DNA of 64,000 bases from Alcanivoracaceae bacterium (GTDB lineage: Bacteria; Pseudomonadota; Gammaproteobacteria; Pseudomonadales; Alcanivoracaceae), in the NCBI GenBank assembly GCA_029212745.1, contig JARGOL010000016.1, positions 1 to 64,000 of the forward strand. The letters are read 5' to 3'. Positions within the stretch are counted from its first letter, which is position 1, and every line of letters begins with the position of its first letter. The notes under the pieces are model-generated. The model saw only the letters and a list, made by a program, of their open reading frames with translations. It did not search any database and was not told where the DNA came from. A program made the position numbers and the translations under genes. Positions 45,361 through 54,662 of this stretch are shown in pieces.

Positions 45361-46182
45361 TCACAGACTGGCGCGCCAGCTTTCAATCAGGCTCCGGGCA
45401 ATACTGCCCCGCGGCGGCACGCGGGGCAAGCTGTCCGCATCGAACCAGTGTGCTTCGACGATCTCGTCATCATCGACAACAATCTCTCCGCCGTCGTATT
45501 CGGCATGGAACCCCAGCATCAGCGAGTGCGGAAATGGCCATGACTGGCTGCCGAAGTAACGCAGGTTGCGCACCCGGATGCCGGTCTCCTCGTGCACCTC
45601 GCGGGCCACCGCATGCTCCGCCGACTCGCCCGCCTCCATGAAACCGGCCAGGCAACTGAACAGCCCCTCCGGGAACCGGGCCGAGCGCGCCAGCAGCGCC
45701 TTGTCTCCCCGTGTCACCAGCATGATCACGCACGGCGTGATGCGTGGATACTGGGTATAGCCACAGGCCGGACAGACCATGGCCCAGTCATTGTCATGGG
45801 GACGGGTCTGCTCACCACAGCAGCTGCAGTAACGGTGGTTGCGACGCCAGGACAGCGCCTGGGCGGCGCGTGACAGCATCGCGTACTGGGCTTCATCCAG
45901 CTGCACCAGCACGCGGCGCATGTCTTCTTCCACCATGCCCGGCAGCTCAAGGTGCTCCGGTACCGCCACGGCGCAGCAATGCTGTTCATCCAGCCGGCCC
46001 AGGTAATGCTGCTCCTGGGCCTCAAGTTCGGGATCCAGGAATCGGGCGGGAAACGCGGGCAGCAGGCCCTGGCCGGGGTCTTCGGGAAGCAGCAGGCGGC
46101 CGTCGCGGAACAGGAACCAGACCACATCGCCGTCGAGGCGCTCCGGGGCTGCCGAAAAGGCAATGCGATCGAACAGGGTCAC
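45361..46182 (-). CDS. nudC: NAD-capped RNA hydrolase / NAD pyrophosphatase NudC
   Basis: 273 residues: N-terminal domain, zinc ribbon (CSCCGEQTRP and CPACGYTQYP) and a Nudix box GFMEAGESAEHAVAREVHEE near residue 182, plus the SQSWPFPHSLMLGF tail typical of NudC. It removes NAD caps from RNA and cleaves NADH. Its start overlaps the stop of the ChpA-N-like gene (ATGA), so translation is coupled. Confidence 0.94.
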   Translation of the reverse strand: MTLFDRIAFSAAPERLDGDVVWFLFRDGRLLLPEDPGQGLLPAFPARFLDPELEAQEQHYLGRLDEQHCCAVAVPEHLELPGMVEEDMRRVLVQLDEAQYAMLSRAAQALSWRRNHRYCSCCGEQTRPHDNDWAMVCPACGYTQYPRITPCVIMLVTRGDKALLARSARFPEGLFSCLAGFMEAGESAEHAVAREVHEETGIRVRNLRYFGSQSWPFPHSLMLGFHAEYDGGEIVVDDDEIVEAHWFDADSLPRVPPRGSIARSLIESWRASL

Positions 46183-47873
46183 AGGCTGGAGGCCCGCACC
46201 ACGGGGTAGCCCAGCTCTTCCATGCTCTCTTCAGCCACCTCCAGCACCGTCTCACCGATGGGCTTTTGCTCTTCCATGCTCTCGAGGTAGTAATCCAGGC
46301 TGGTCACGGCGTCAGCCAGGGTGTCCATCTGTTCGCGCGTGGGCGTTTCTGCGTTGCTGGCCAGCAGCGTCTGCTCGATATAACTGCGACAGGCATCCAT
46401 GACGCCGCCCGCGCGGGACAGGTCGAGGAAGGTCAGGCCACCGGACACACCGGCCAGGATGGATGGCAGGTTGGCCAGGTGCATGGGGTCCCAGTTGTTG
46501 TCCATGAAGGCGCTGACAGCACGCTTGGTCAGGGACAGGCCCGAGCGGCATTCGCCCACCACGGCCATGCGCGCGTCATCCAGCTGGTACAGGGAAATGC
46601 TGCTGTTGCCGGCCTCCTTGTGCACGTCGTCCCGGGGCGCAAAGCTGCGCTCGAGGGTGGCCACTGCGTTCTCCACCACCAGCAGATCGTCCACCATTTC
46701 CTGGAAATCGAGGCTCTCCGGGTCCACTTCCTGGCCCTGCCAGGCGCGCACCTTGGCGGCGCGCTCCTTGATCTGTGTGGCTTCCTTGTTCAGGTTGACC
46801 ATCGCCAGCGTGCTGGCCACCTTGGCCATCACGTCTGCCACATCGTTGTAGTCGTTGTCCGCCACACCCTGTGCGGCCATGTCCAGCGACTGTTTCAGAT
46901 GGCCCAGCTCCTCCTTCAGGCCCTCGGCCACAGTGCGCACCACCGATCCGCCACCGCCGGACATCAGCGTGATCTCGTCCTGCAACTCACCGTCCGTCAG
47001 GCCCGGGCGCAGGTCAAACGCCTGCTTGAGCTCACCGACGATGCCGGGGCTGCGGCTGCACAGGGAGACCACATACAGGCCTTCCTTGATCAGCAACAGC
47101 GGCACATCCTTGTCCAGGCTGCCTTCCCCTTCATAGATGACCCGTTTGATCTGCCGGTCCACCTGGCCAAGGAAATTCTTGCGCGCCGGAGTCAGGGGCA
47201 TCTCGTCAACAATCATGGCCTCAAGCATGCCGCGCGCCACCCACCACAGGCGTCCCATCTGCACCGGGCCACACAGGCGATCAATGCGTGTGAGCGCGCG
47301 ATTCATCAGCTTCAAGCCGGTGCCGCTTTCCTTGTCTCGCAGCACGGAAATCAGGCCCACCTGATACATGTGGCGCAGGCGCCGGCACAGGCGCGGCAGG
47401 TCACTGCGCGGTGTTTCCGGCGTCTCCGGCTCGGGGTAGCGCTCACGGCCGAGGTCAACGGCGAAGAAATGGCTTTCCTGGATCAGCGCCTTGCCCATGG
47501 CGCGGCGCATCTCGTTGATGCCGCTGATCAGCAGTTCCGGCAGGCCCCGGTCCTTCAACTGGACATATTCCAGATAGCGGGTCATCAGCACGATGCCCTG
47601 GCTGAGGGCGGCACTGAGCTTGTCCGGGTGGTCGGTTTTTTCCAGCGACTGCGCCAACATCTCCATTTCTTCGGACATCAGCACGGCGCCGCGCAGCTCC
47701 AGCACCTGGAAGATGCCGCGAACTGAGTGGAATGCTTCCACACACGCAGTGACGGCCTCGGACTGGCTGTGATCCTCAACCCACTTTTCCAGCTGCTTTT
47801 CAGCTTCGTGGAAGGTGGTGTCCAGCTCGTCCTTCAGGAACATCAGCGAGGTGGTGTTGGTTATCGCGACCAT
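46179..47873 (-). CDS. Stand-alone protein like the N-terminal region of ChpA
   Basis: 564 residues, almost all helical. Segment order matches the N-terminal ~560 residues of Pseudomonas ChpA as I recall them: degenerate Hpt-like start (AFHSVRGIFQVLELRGAVLMSEEM), GLPELLISGINEMRRAMGKAL, and a final DTLADAVTSLDYYLESMEEQ ... LDVAEESMEELGYPV. The ChpA sequence then continues into Hpt, kinase and receiver domains, all absent here because the gene ends and nudC begins. The phospho-acceptor His is not clearly kept (FHSVRG in place of xHTLKG). A role near type IV pilus or chemosensory signalling is inferred. Confidence 0.7.
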   Translation of the reverse strand: MVAITNTTSLMFLKDELDTTFHEAEKQLEKWVEDHSQSEAVTACVEAFHSVRGIFQVLELRGAVLMSEEMEMLAQSLEKTDHPDKLSAALSQGIVLMTRYLEYVQLKDRGLPELLISGINEMRRAMGKALIQESHFFAVDLGRERYPEPETPETPRSDLPRLCRRLRHMYQVGLISVLRDKESGTGLKLMNRALTRIDRLCGPVQMGRLWWVARGMLEAMIVDEMPLTPARKNFLGQVDRQIKRVIYEGEGSLDKDVPLLLIKEGLYVVSLCSRSPGIVGELKQAFDLRPGLTDGELQDEITLMSGGGGSVVRTVAEGLKEELGHLKQSLDMAAQGVADNDYNDVADVMAKVASTLAMVNLNKEATQIKERAAKVRAWQGQEVDPESLDFQEMVDDLLVVENAVATLERSFAPRDDVHKEAGNSSISLYQLDDARMAVVGECRSGLSLTKRAVSAFMDNNWDPMHLANLPSILAGVSGGLTFLDLSRAGGVMDACRSYIEQTLLASNAETPTREQMDTLADAVTSLDYYLESMEEQKPIGETVLEVAEESMEELGYPVVRASSL

Positions 47874-48215
47874 GCGGTCTCCAGCGGCATTGTTCTTTTT
47901 TCGGCACCGCCTCTGGTCGCCCCGGGGCGGTGCCGTGACTATCTGTTACGCCTGCCCACAGGAACAGGCCGCGTCGCCCGTGCCGCAATGGCGGCCCGGA
48001 ACAGGCCGTGGCTCGGCCGCAAGGGCTGGCGCGCAAGGCCCGGACAAAGGCGACTTCACTTTCTCACGCCTTACAACTTTGCGTCAACTTTCCAGTGTAA
48101 GCAACTGATTATGCGGCATTTTGCCAACGAGAACACATTCAGGTGCTGATGCGCACCAGCGCGCCGGGCGAGCACCGCCGACACCGCGCGCGGGGCACAG
48201 GCAAGCAGGCCACCC
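47874..48215. other. Intergenic region between dnaQ and the ChpA-N-like gene
   Basis: No gene seen in about 340 bases. A 9-bp stem GGCACCGCC/GGCGGTGCC (47903-47911 with 47926-47934) lies about 30 bases upstream of the ChpA-N-like start and could form in its leader. An AT-rich stretch near 48050-48140 would hold the promoter. Confidence 0.5.
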
Positions 48216-48920
48216 TCAGTGTCGCCACAAGGCGCCCTCTTCGCTGGCCTTGTCGATGCTTGCCAGTTTTGCGTCATGGGCCTCGATCTCGGCGGTACTG
48301 GCCCTGATCACCGGCAGCGGCGCCCGTTCGGCGGACAAGCGGCGTATCTCTTCCACCTTTGCCTGCCCATCGCTCTGTTCGCCGTCCAGGGAAAGCCCCA
48401 CCTGGCCACCGGTCATGGCCAGGTACACCTCGGCCAGCAGGCGGGCGTCCAGCAAGGCGCCGTGCAGCTCACGGCTGGAGTTGTCGACCCCATAGCGCCG
48501 GCACAGCGCATCCAGGCTGACTCGCTGGCCGGGGTGACGCTGGCGCGCCATGACCAGGGTATCGAGGATGCCGCAATGCTGCTCGATGGGCGCCGGTGAG
48601 GCATCCAGCAGCTTCAGTTCGTGGTTGAGAAAGCCGACGTCAAACGGCGCGTTGTGGATCACCAGTTCCGCGCCTTCGACAAACGCCATGAACTCGTCCA
48701 CCACGGCGGCGAACACCGGCTTGTCGAGCAGGTCCTCGGTGCGAATGCCGTGCACCTCGGCGGCGCCCTCATCGATATCCCGCTCCGGGTTGATGTACTG
48801 GTGTAGCACCCGTCCGGTGCAGCGCCGGTCGACAATCTCGACACAGCCAATTTCGATGATGCGGTGGCCCTCACTGGTTTCCAGGCCGGTGGTTTCCGTA
48901 TCCAGGACGATCTGGCGCAT
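48216..48920 (-). CDS. dnaQ: DNA polymerase III epsilon subunit
   Basis: 234 residues. DEDDh exonuclease motifs are VLDTETTGLE, IHNAPFDVGFLN and a late HGALLDARLLAEVY. It proofreads replication within the Pol III core. It lies directly behind rnhA with a two-base gap on the same strand. In E. coli the two genes are divergent, so the order differs. Confidence 0.95.
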   Translation of the reverse strand: MRQIVLDTETTGLETSEGHRIIEIGCVEIVDRRCTGRVLHQYINPERDIDEGAAEVHGIRTEDLLDKPVFAAVVDEFMAFVEGAELVIHNAPFDVGFLNHELKLLDASPAPIEQHCGILDTLVMARQRHPGQRVSLDALCRRYGVDNSSRELHGALLDARLLAEVYLAMTGGQVGLSLDGEQSDGQAKVEEIRRLSAERAPLPVIRASTAEIEAHDAKLASIDKASEEGALWRH

Positions 48921-48922
48921 GT

Positions 48923-49384
48923 TCAGTTCTCCGTTGCCCGGCTGAGCTGGTCGATACCCTGGTTGGCCAGCTGGTCGGCGCGTTCATTACCCTCGTGCCC
49001 ACTGTGCCCCTTGACCCAGCGCCACTGGACACTGTGTCGGGCCACCTGCTTTTCCAGCGCCTGCCACAGGTCGGCATTCTTCACCGGCTTGCGCGCGGCG
49101 GTTTTCCACTGGCGCTTCTTCCAGCCCGCCATCCACTCGGTGATGCCTTTCATGACGTACTCGGAATCCGTGGTCAGCACCACCTCGCAGGTCCGGGTCA
49201 GCGCCCGCAGTCCCTCGATGGCTGCCATCAGCTCCATGCGGTTGTTGGTGGTGTCGGCCTCTCCGCCGAACAGCTCACGTTCGCGGTCGCCATAGCGCAG
49301 CAGCACACCCCAGCCGCCGGGGCCCGGGTTTCCACGGCACGCACCGTCCGTAAACATCTCCACATGCTGGGGTGTTTCAGTCAC
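48923..49384 (-). CDS. rnhA: Ribonuclease HI
   Basis: 153 residues with the DEDD catalytic residues: [17 protein letters not shown], the [12 protein letters not shown] helix, [10 protein letters not shown] and the basic handle [14 protein letters not shown]. It removes RNA from RNA-DNA hybrids. It lies between the YafS-like gene and dnaQ. Confidence 0.97.
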   Translation of the reverse strand: MTETPQHVEMFTDGACRGNPGPGGWGVLLRYGDRERELFGGEADTTNNRMELMAAIEGLRALTRTCEVVLTTDSEYVMKGITEWMAGWKKRQWKTAARKPVKNADLWQALEKQVARHSVQWRWVKGHSGHEGNERADQLANQGIDQLSRATEN

Positions 49385-49399
49385 AAATTATTTCCTGTA

Positions 49400-50191
49400 C
49401 TACTCGGTGGAAGGGTCCGGTTGTGAGCGCCGCCGCCACTGCGCAGCGGGCACCGGGATGATCTGCGGGCTACGCTCCCGGGCAAAGCGCGATGGCACCG
49501 GGCGTATCATGGCGGCACGCTTGCGCGCTACCAGCACGTAGAAAGCGCCACGCTGGCTCCAGAACCGCCCTACCAGCCGTTCCAGCCAGGCAAAGCGGCG
49601 CTGGGTGGCATCCGCCGCCAGGGGCAGGAAATGACCGCTTTCGTAGCCCTCCGGCTCGCAGGCAAGCACGTTGAGCCAGTCTCCCACCCGCCGCGGCGGC
49701 AGGAACCGCGCCAGCCAGGGCGCCCCGCTGGAGGCCAGGTACAGCCAGCGTGCCAGCCCGGTGAGGCTGGCCGGGTTGAAGCCCACCACCACCAGGCAGC
49801 CACCGGGCACCAGCGCTCGCGCTGCATCGCGCAGCACCTGGTGCGGGTTGTCATCAAAATCGAGGCTGTGATGGAGCACCACCAGGTCAAGACTGCTCTT
49901 GGCCACGGGCAGGGCATCCGTGCGCCCCACCAGCTGCACGTTCTCACCCGGCCGGCGCGACAGCACGTAATGGTTGCGCAGGCGGCTCGCACCCAGCAAC
50001 GGCACCGGCTCACCGACAGCACACTGCAACGCCCGGTAGCCGGTCATGCGCGGCAGCAGTTCGTCCAGCACCTGTTTCTCCGCGGCCAGCAGGTGGCTGC
50101 CTGCCGGCGACTGCAACCAGCGCGAGAACGCCTGGTCGGTGTCCGGCGGATGGCGCAGGAACGGTGTTCTGATCAACCGGGGCAAGGCCAC
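49400..50191 (-). CDS. YafS-like class I methyltransferase
   Basis: 263 residues; GTG start with GGAG six bases upstream. SAM fold motifs are LVVLHHSLDFDDNPHQVLRD and VPGGCLVVVGFNP. Its SAM-binding glycine motif is weak. It resembles E. coli YafS, which is also next to gloB and rnhA. The role is unknown; it is divergent from gloB with 125 bases between them. Confidence 0.78.
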   Translation of the reverse strand: MALPRLIRTPFLRHPPDTDQAFSRWLQSPAGSHLLAAEKQVLDELLPRMTGYRALQCAVGEPVPLLGASRLRNHYVLSRRPGENVQLVGRTDALPVAKSSLDLVVLHHSLDFDDNPHQVLRDAARALVPGGCLVVVGFNPASLTGLARWLYLASSGAPWLARFLPPRRVGDWLNVLACEPEGYESGHFLPLAADATQRRFAWLERLVGRFWSQRGAFYVLVARKRAAMIRPVPSRFARERSPQIIPVPAAQWRRRSQPDPSTE

Positions 50192-50316
50192 GTCAGTCTC
50201 CTGGGTCCGGCCTGCGCCGCCGGGGGGACGACGCGGGCATGAGATGCTAAGGTCCAGTCTACCAGCCCGGCCACCGGCCGGGCACCCTGTTCAGCACGGC
50301 GGAGAGACGAACCAGC

Positions 50317-51099
50317 ATGTTGACGCTACACCCTATCCCCGCTTTCACCGACAACTACATCTGGGCCCTGCACGACGGTAGCCACTGCCTGATCGTCGAT
50401 CCGGGTGACGCGGCGCCGGTGCAAGCCTGGCTGGCAGACCAGGACCTGGCCCTGAGTGCCATCCTGATCACCCATCACCATCCCGACCATGTCGGCGGGC
50501 TGGGCACGCTGCAGGCCGACTGGCCGGATGTGCCGGTGCACGGCCCGGCGGCTGAGCGTATTGCCGGTCTCAGCCACCGTCTCGAGGATGGCGACGTGGT
50601 CCACATCGACGCACTGGGACTGGATTTCGACGTCATCACCGTCCCCGGGCACACCCTGGGCCACATTGCTTTCTTCAGCGCACAGACGGACAGCCCGATC
50701 CTGTTCTGCGGTGACACCCTGTTTGCCGCCGGCTGCGGGCGCCTGTTCGAAGGCACGCCAGCGCAGATGCTGGCCAGCCTGGACCGCCTGGCCGCCCTGC
50801 CGGATGACACCCGGGTCTGCTGCGCACATGAATACACCCTCGCCAACCTGCGCTTTGCCCTGGCGGTGACGCCAGACGACCCGGCGGTGAACCAGCGCTA
50901 CCAGTCTGCGGTCAAAACCCGGGATGCCGGCCAGCCTACCCTGCCCAGCACGGTGGCCGAGGAACGTCGCAGCAACCCGTTCATGCGCATTGATGATGCA
51001 TCGCTGGTGGACGCGCTGCTGGCACATCAGCAGGGCCTGGCGCGGGACGACCGCAACGCCCTGTTCGCCTGCCTGCGGCAGTGGAAGGACAGTTTCTGA
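50317..51099 (+). CDS. gloB: Hydroxyacylglutathione hydrolase (glyoxalase II)
   Basis: 260-residue metallo-beta-lactamase-fold enzyme with the binuclear metal motif THHHPDHVGG, VPGHTLGHIAF and FCGDTLFAAGCGRLFEG. It hydrolyses S-lactoylglutathione in methylglyoxal detoxification. It is followed after 112 bases by mltD, as in E. coli. Confidence 0.96.
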   Translation: MLTLHPIPAFTDNYIWALHDGSHCLIVDPGDAAPVQAWLADQDLALSAILITHHHPDHVGGLGTLQADWPDVPVHGPAAERIAGLSHRLEDGDVVHIDALGLDFDVITVPGHTLGHIAFFSAQTDSPILFCGDTLFAAGCGRLFEGTPAQMLASLDRLAALPDDTRVCCAHEYTLANLRFALAVTPDDPAVNQRYQSAVKTRDAGQPTLPSTVAEERRSNPFMRIDDASLVDALLAHQQGLARDDRNALFACLRQWKDSF

Positions 51100-51211
51100 G
51101 ACGCCGGGGTGCACTGGCGCACAAACCCGGCGCAGCGGCGCCAGAACGTCTGGCCAGTGGCCGGAAAACCGGATTAGAATGATTGTAAAAAGCCCACGTA
51201 GATTATTGTTT

Positions 51212-52810
51212 ATGAAACCTTTTCGAACCGCTGTCGTCCTGACCGGGACGATACTGCTCAGCGCCTGTGCCCATTTCCCGGGCCAGGACACACCGGTGGA
51301 CCAACTCGAGCCCATGCCCGCCGCCGGCGACGTCTCCGCCACCAGCGATGGCCTTGCCAACGGCATGCAGGAGCCGGCACCCCTGGAGCCCGCCGTTGAG
51401 GCACCGGCCGATCTGTGGCAACGGGTACGCGACGGCTTCGCCCTCGACCTGAGCCTGGACAATGACCGCATCCGCGCCCAGCGTGACTGGTATGCCCGCC
51501 ACCAGAACTACCTCGACCGCGTGGCCAGCCGCGCCGAGCGCTATCTGCATTACATCGTCGAGCAGGCCGAAGCGCGCGACATGCCCACGGAAATGGTATT
51601 GCTGCCCGTGGTGGAGAGTGCCTTCGACCCGTTTGCCTACTCCCATGGCCGCGCCTCCGGTCCGTGGCAGTTCATTCCCTCCACCGGGCGGTATTTCAAC
51701 CTGCACCAGAACTGGTGGTACGACGGTCGCCGCGATATTGTCGCGTCCACGGATGCGGCACTGACTTATCTGCAACGCCTGGCCGACCGCTTCGATGGCG
51801 ACTGGCTGCTGGCCCTGGCCTCCTATAATGCCGGCGCCGGCACCGTCTCCCGCGCTATCGCCCGCAACAAGGCACTGGGCCGACCCACCGATTTCTGGCA
51901 CCTGAACCTGCCCCGCGAGACACGGGCCTATGTGCCGAAGCTGCTGGCCATCAGCCAGATCGTTGCCGATCCGCACGCCTATAACGTCAGCCTCAAGCCC
52001 ATCAGTGATGCGCCCTACTTCCGCGTTGTCGAAGCTGGCAGCCAGCTTGACCTGGCCGAGGCCGCCCGGCTGGCCGCGATCAGCTCGGAAGAGCTGTACC
52101 TGCTCAACCCCGGCTACAACCAGTGGGCAACCCCGCCGGAAGGCCCGCACCGCATCCTCGTGCCGGTGGACAAGGCCGATGCCTTTGCCGACAAGCTGGC
52201 CGCACTGCCCGCTGACGCACGCATGCGCTGGCAGCGTTACACCATTCGCTCCGGCGACAGCCTGATCCGCATCGCCAACCGCTTCAATATCACCGTGGGC
52301 ATGATCCAGCGCGCCAACAACCTGCGCGGCAACCGCATCATCGCCGGCCAGGACCTCATGATCCCGACGCCGGCCCGCGACGGTGATGCCTATGCCCTCA
52401 CCGCCGACAAGCGCCTGGCGGCCAAACAGGACCAGGGCGTCAGTGGTCGCCAGCGCATCGACCACCAGGTGCGCGCCGGCGACACCCTCTGGGACATTGC
52501 CCGCCTGCACAAGGTGTCGGTGCGCGAACTGGCGCGCTGGAACAACATGGCGCCCCGGGATCCGCTGCGCGTGGGCCAGGACCTGGCCGTATGGACCGCC
52601 GAGCCCACCACCGTGGCAGCCGTGGCGCGACCGGAGATGATCCGCAAGGTCAACTACGCGGTGCGCAATGGCGACTCCCTGTATCGCATTGCCGGCCGCT
52701 TCAATGTCAGCGTCAACGACATCGCCCGCTGGAACCGGATCGACACCGGCAAGTACCTGCGCCCCGGCCAGCGGCTGACGCTGTACGTGGACGTGCGCAA
52801 TGCATTCTGA
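51212..52810 (+). CDS. mltD: Membrane-bound lytic murein transglycosylase D
   Basis: 532 residues. The lipoprotein signal (MKPFRTAVVLTGTILLSAC) is followed by the SLT domain with catalytic Glu in VVESAFDPFAYSHGRASGPW and by three C-terminal LysM repeats (QRYTIRSGDSLIRIANRFN, DHQVRAGDTLWDIARLHK, VNYAVRNGDSLYRIAGRFN). Longer than E. coli MltD (452), which has two LysM repeats. It cleaves peptidoglycan. Its 3' end overlaps the first solute-binding protein gene by 11 bases. Confidence 0.94.
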   Translation: MKPFRTAVVLTGTILLSACAHFPGQDTPVDQLEPMPAAGDVSATSDGLANGMQEPAPLEPAVEAPADLWQRVRDGFALDLSLDNDRIRAQRDWYARHQNYLDRVASRAERYLHYIVEQAEARDMPTEMVLLPVVESAFDPFAYSHGRASGPWQFIPSTGRYFNLHQNWWYDGRRDIVASTDAALTYLQRLADRFDGDWLLALASYNAGAGTVSRAIARNKALGRPTDFWHLNLPRETRAYVPKLLAISQIVADPHAYNVSLKPISDAPYFRVVEAGSQLDLAEAARLAAISSEELYLLNPGYNQWATPPEGPHRILVPVDKADAFADKLAALPADARMRWQRYTIRSGDSLIRIANRFNITVGMIQRANNLRGNRIIAGQDLMIPTPARDGDAYALTADKRLAAKQDQGVSGRQRIDHQVRAGDTLWDIARLHKVSVRELARWNNMAPRDPLRVGQDLAVWTAEPTTVAAVARPEMIRKVNYAVRNGDSLYRIAGRFNVSVNDIARWNRIDTGKYLRPGQRLTLYVDVRNAF

Positions 52811-54662
52811 GCAGCGGCGACGCGCCATTCGCCCACTGGCCGCCCTGCTGGGGCTGCTGTGCCTGCCGGCCCTGCTGGGCGCAGCGCAGGTAGAGACGGT
52901 GACCCGCCACGGCTATGTGCCGTTTGGCGAACCGGCTTATCCGGCTGACTTCACCCACTTCAACTACGTCAACCCCGATGCGCCCAAGGGCGGCACCCTG
53001 AAGCTGCTCGGCATCGGCAGTTTCGACAGCCTCAACCCCTACATCCTCCAGGGCCAGAGCCCGGCCGACAGCCCGGGACTTTACGTGTTCGGCTTTCTGC
53101 CGCTCACCGACACCCTGATGATGGGCGGCAGTGCCGGCAACCGGGTGGGCGATGAAGCCCAGGCCTCTTACGGCCTGGTGGCCAGCACGCTGACCTGGCC
53201 GGACGACCTTGCCTGGGTGGAGTTCGAGCTGCGCCCGCAAGCGCGCTTCCAGGATGGTCACCGCATGGACGCAGAAGACGTGGTGTTTTCGTTCAATATC
53301 CTGCGCGACAAGGGGCACCCGCGTTACGCCCTGATGTTCAAGGATGTCACCGGTGTGCGCGCCATCAATGACCACCGTGTGCGCTTTACCCTGGGCGGCA
53401 GCAATCGCCGCGACCTGCCTTCCGTACTGGGCCAGCTACCGGTGCTGCCAGCGCATTACTGGCGTGACCGTGACTTCGACAAGGCCACCCTGGACGCGCC
53501 GGTGATCAGCGGGCCGTATCGCATTGAGTCGGTCAAGCCCGGTGCCCAGCTGGTCATGCGCCGCAACGCCGACTATTGGGGCAAGGACCTGCCGGTTAAC
53601 CGCGGCCGCTACAACTTCGACCGGATCGTGGTGGACTATTTCCGTGACGCCCAGGTGGCGTTCGAGTCATTCAAGTCCGGGCGTTACGACATCCACCTCG
53701 ACTACATCGCCAAGCACTGGGCCACGGCCTACCAGTTCCCTGCCATTGATGACGGCCGGGTGACGCGCGAAGAAATCCCCCACCGCATTGCCCAGGGTAC
53801 CCAGGGGTTCTTTTTCAATACCCGCCGCCCCCAGCTGGCTGACCCGCGCGTGCGACAAGCCCTGGGCCTGATGTTCGATTTCGCCTGGACCAACCGCGCC
53901 ATTTTCAACGGCGCCTACAAGCGCCAGGTGACCTGGTTCCCCAACAGTGCCAACGCCAGCAGCGGTGTGCCACAGGGCGCAGAACGGGCGCTGCTGGAAC
54001 CGTTCGCAGAGCAACTGCCGGCCGCCCTGTTCACCGAGCCCTTTGCGCTTGCCGAAGGCGACGGCCAACGCCTGCCGCGCCAGCAGATGCGCAAGGCGCT
54101 GGCACTGTTCAATGCCGCCGGCTGGGAAATTCGTGACGGCGTGCTGGTGAATGCAGAAAGCGGCACGCCGTTCAGCATGGAAATCCTCAATTATCACAGC
54201 CCCGGCATGGATCGCGTCGTCCTGCCCTGGCTGGAGAACCTCAAGCGCCTGGGCGTGCAGGCTGAATACCGTTCCGTGGACCATGCCGCGTTCAAGGAGC
54301 GACTGGATACCTACGATTTCGACGCCACCATCTACGTCCTGCCCCAGCGCGATTTCCCGGGCCAGGAAATCCGCGAGTATTTCCATTCCGGCAGCCGCGA
54401 CATGAGCGGCGGGCGCAACCTGGCCGGCATTGATGACCCGGTGGTGGATGCCCTGGTGGAGACAGTGCTGTCTGCCCACTCACTGCCTGACTACCGCGCT
54501 GCCGTGCATGCGCTGGACCGCGTACTGCTGTGGCGCCACTACATCATTCCCCACTGGTACCTGGACTATCACCGTCTTGCCTGGTGGGACAAGTTCGGGC
54601 GGCCCGACGCCGCCACCCCCTATGCCCTTGGCACAGAAACCTGGTGGAGCAAACAACCGTGA
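52800..54662 (+). CDS. Yej-type peptide-binding protein 1
   Basis: 620 residues with a signal peptide (LLCLPALLGAA), then the SBP family 5 fold: HYGYVPFGEP-type start, FTHFNYVNPDAPKGGTL, and domains typical of dipeptide-binding proteins. It begins inside the end of mltD. It feeds YejB/E/F permease. E. coli YejA (microcin C and peptides) is the closest named relative by context. It is a paralogue of the next gene. Confidence 0.88.
   Translation: MHSEQRRRAIRPLAALLGLLCLPALLGAAQVETVTRHGYVPFGEPAYPADFTHFNYVNPDAPKGGTLKLLGIGSFDSLNPYILQGQSPADSPGLYVFGFLPLTDTLMMGGSAGNRVGDEAQASYGLVASTLTWPDDLAWVEFELRPQARFQDGHRMDAEDVVFSFNILRDKGHPRYALMFKDVTGVRAINDHRVRFTLGGSNRRDLPSVLGQLPVLPAHYWRDRDFDKATLDAPVISGPYRIESVKPGAQLVMRRNADYWGKDLPVNRGRYNFDRIVVDYFRDAQVAFESFKSGRYDIHLDYIAKHWATAYQFPAIDDGRVTREEIPHRIAQGTQGFFFNTRRPQLADPRVRQALGLMFDFAWTNRAIFNGAYKRQVTWFPNSANASSGVPQGAERALLEPFAEQLPAALFTEPFALAEGDGQRLPRQQMRKALALFNAAGWEIRDGVLVNAESGTPFSMEILNYHSPGMDRVVLPWLENLKRLGVQAEYRSVDHAAFKERLDTYDFDATIYVLPQRDFPGQEIREYFHSGSRDMSGGRNLAGIDDPVVDALVETVLSAHSLPDYRAAVHALDRVLLWRHYIIPHWYLDYHRLAWWDKFGRPDAATPYALGTETWWSKQP

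Noticed and set aside
45744-47726. 660-residue open frame antisense to nudC and the ChpA-N-like gene
   Set aside because: No signal peptide, domain or ribosome site; shadow frame.
46179-47873. Frameshifted chpA pseudogene
   Set aside because: No remains of Hpt, kinase or receiver domains follow; nudC starts directly at the stop with an ATGA overlap.
47903-47934. Rho-independent terminator for dnaQ
   Set aside because: The 9-bp stem has no T run on the minus strand and lies near the next gene's start, so it is more likely a leader hairpin.
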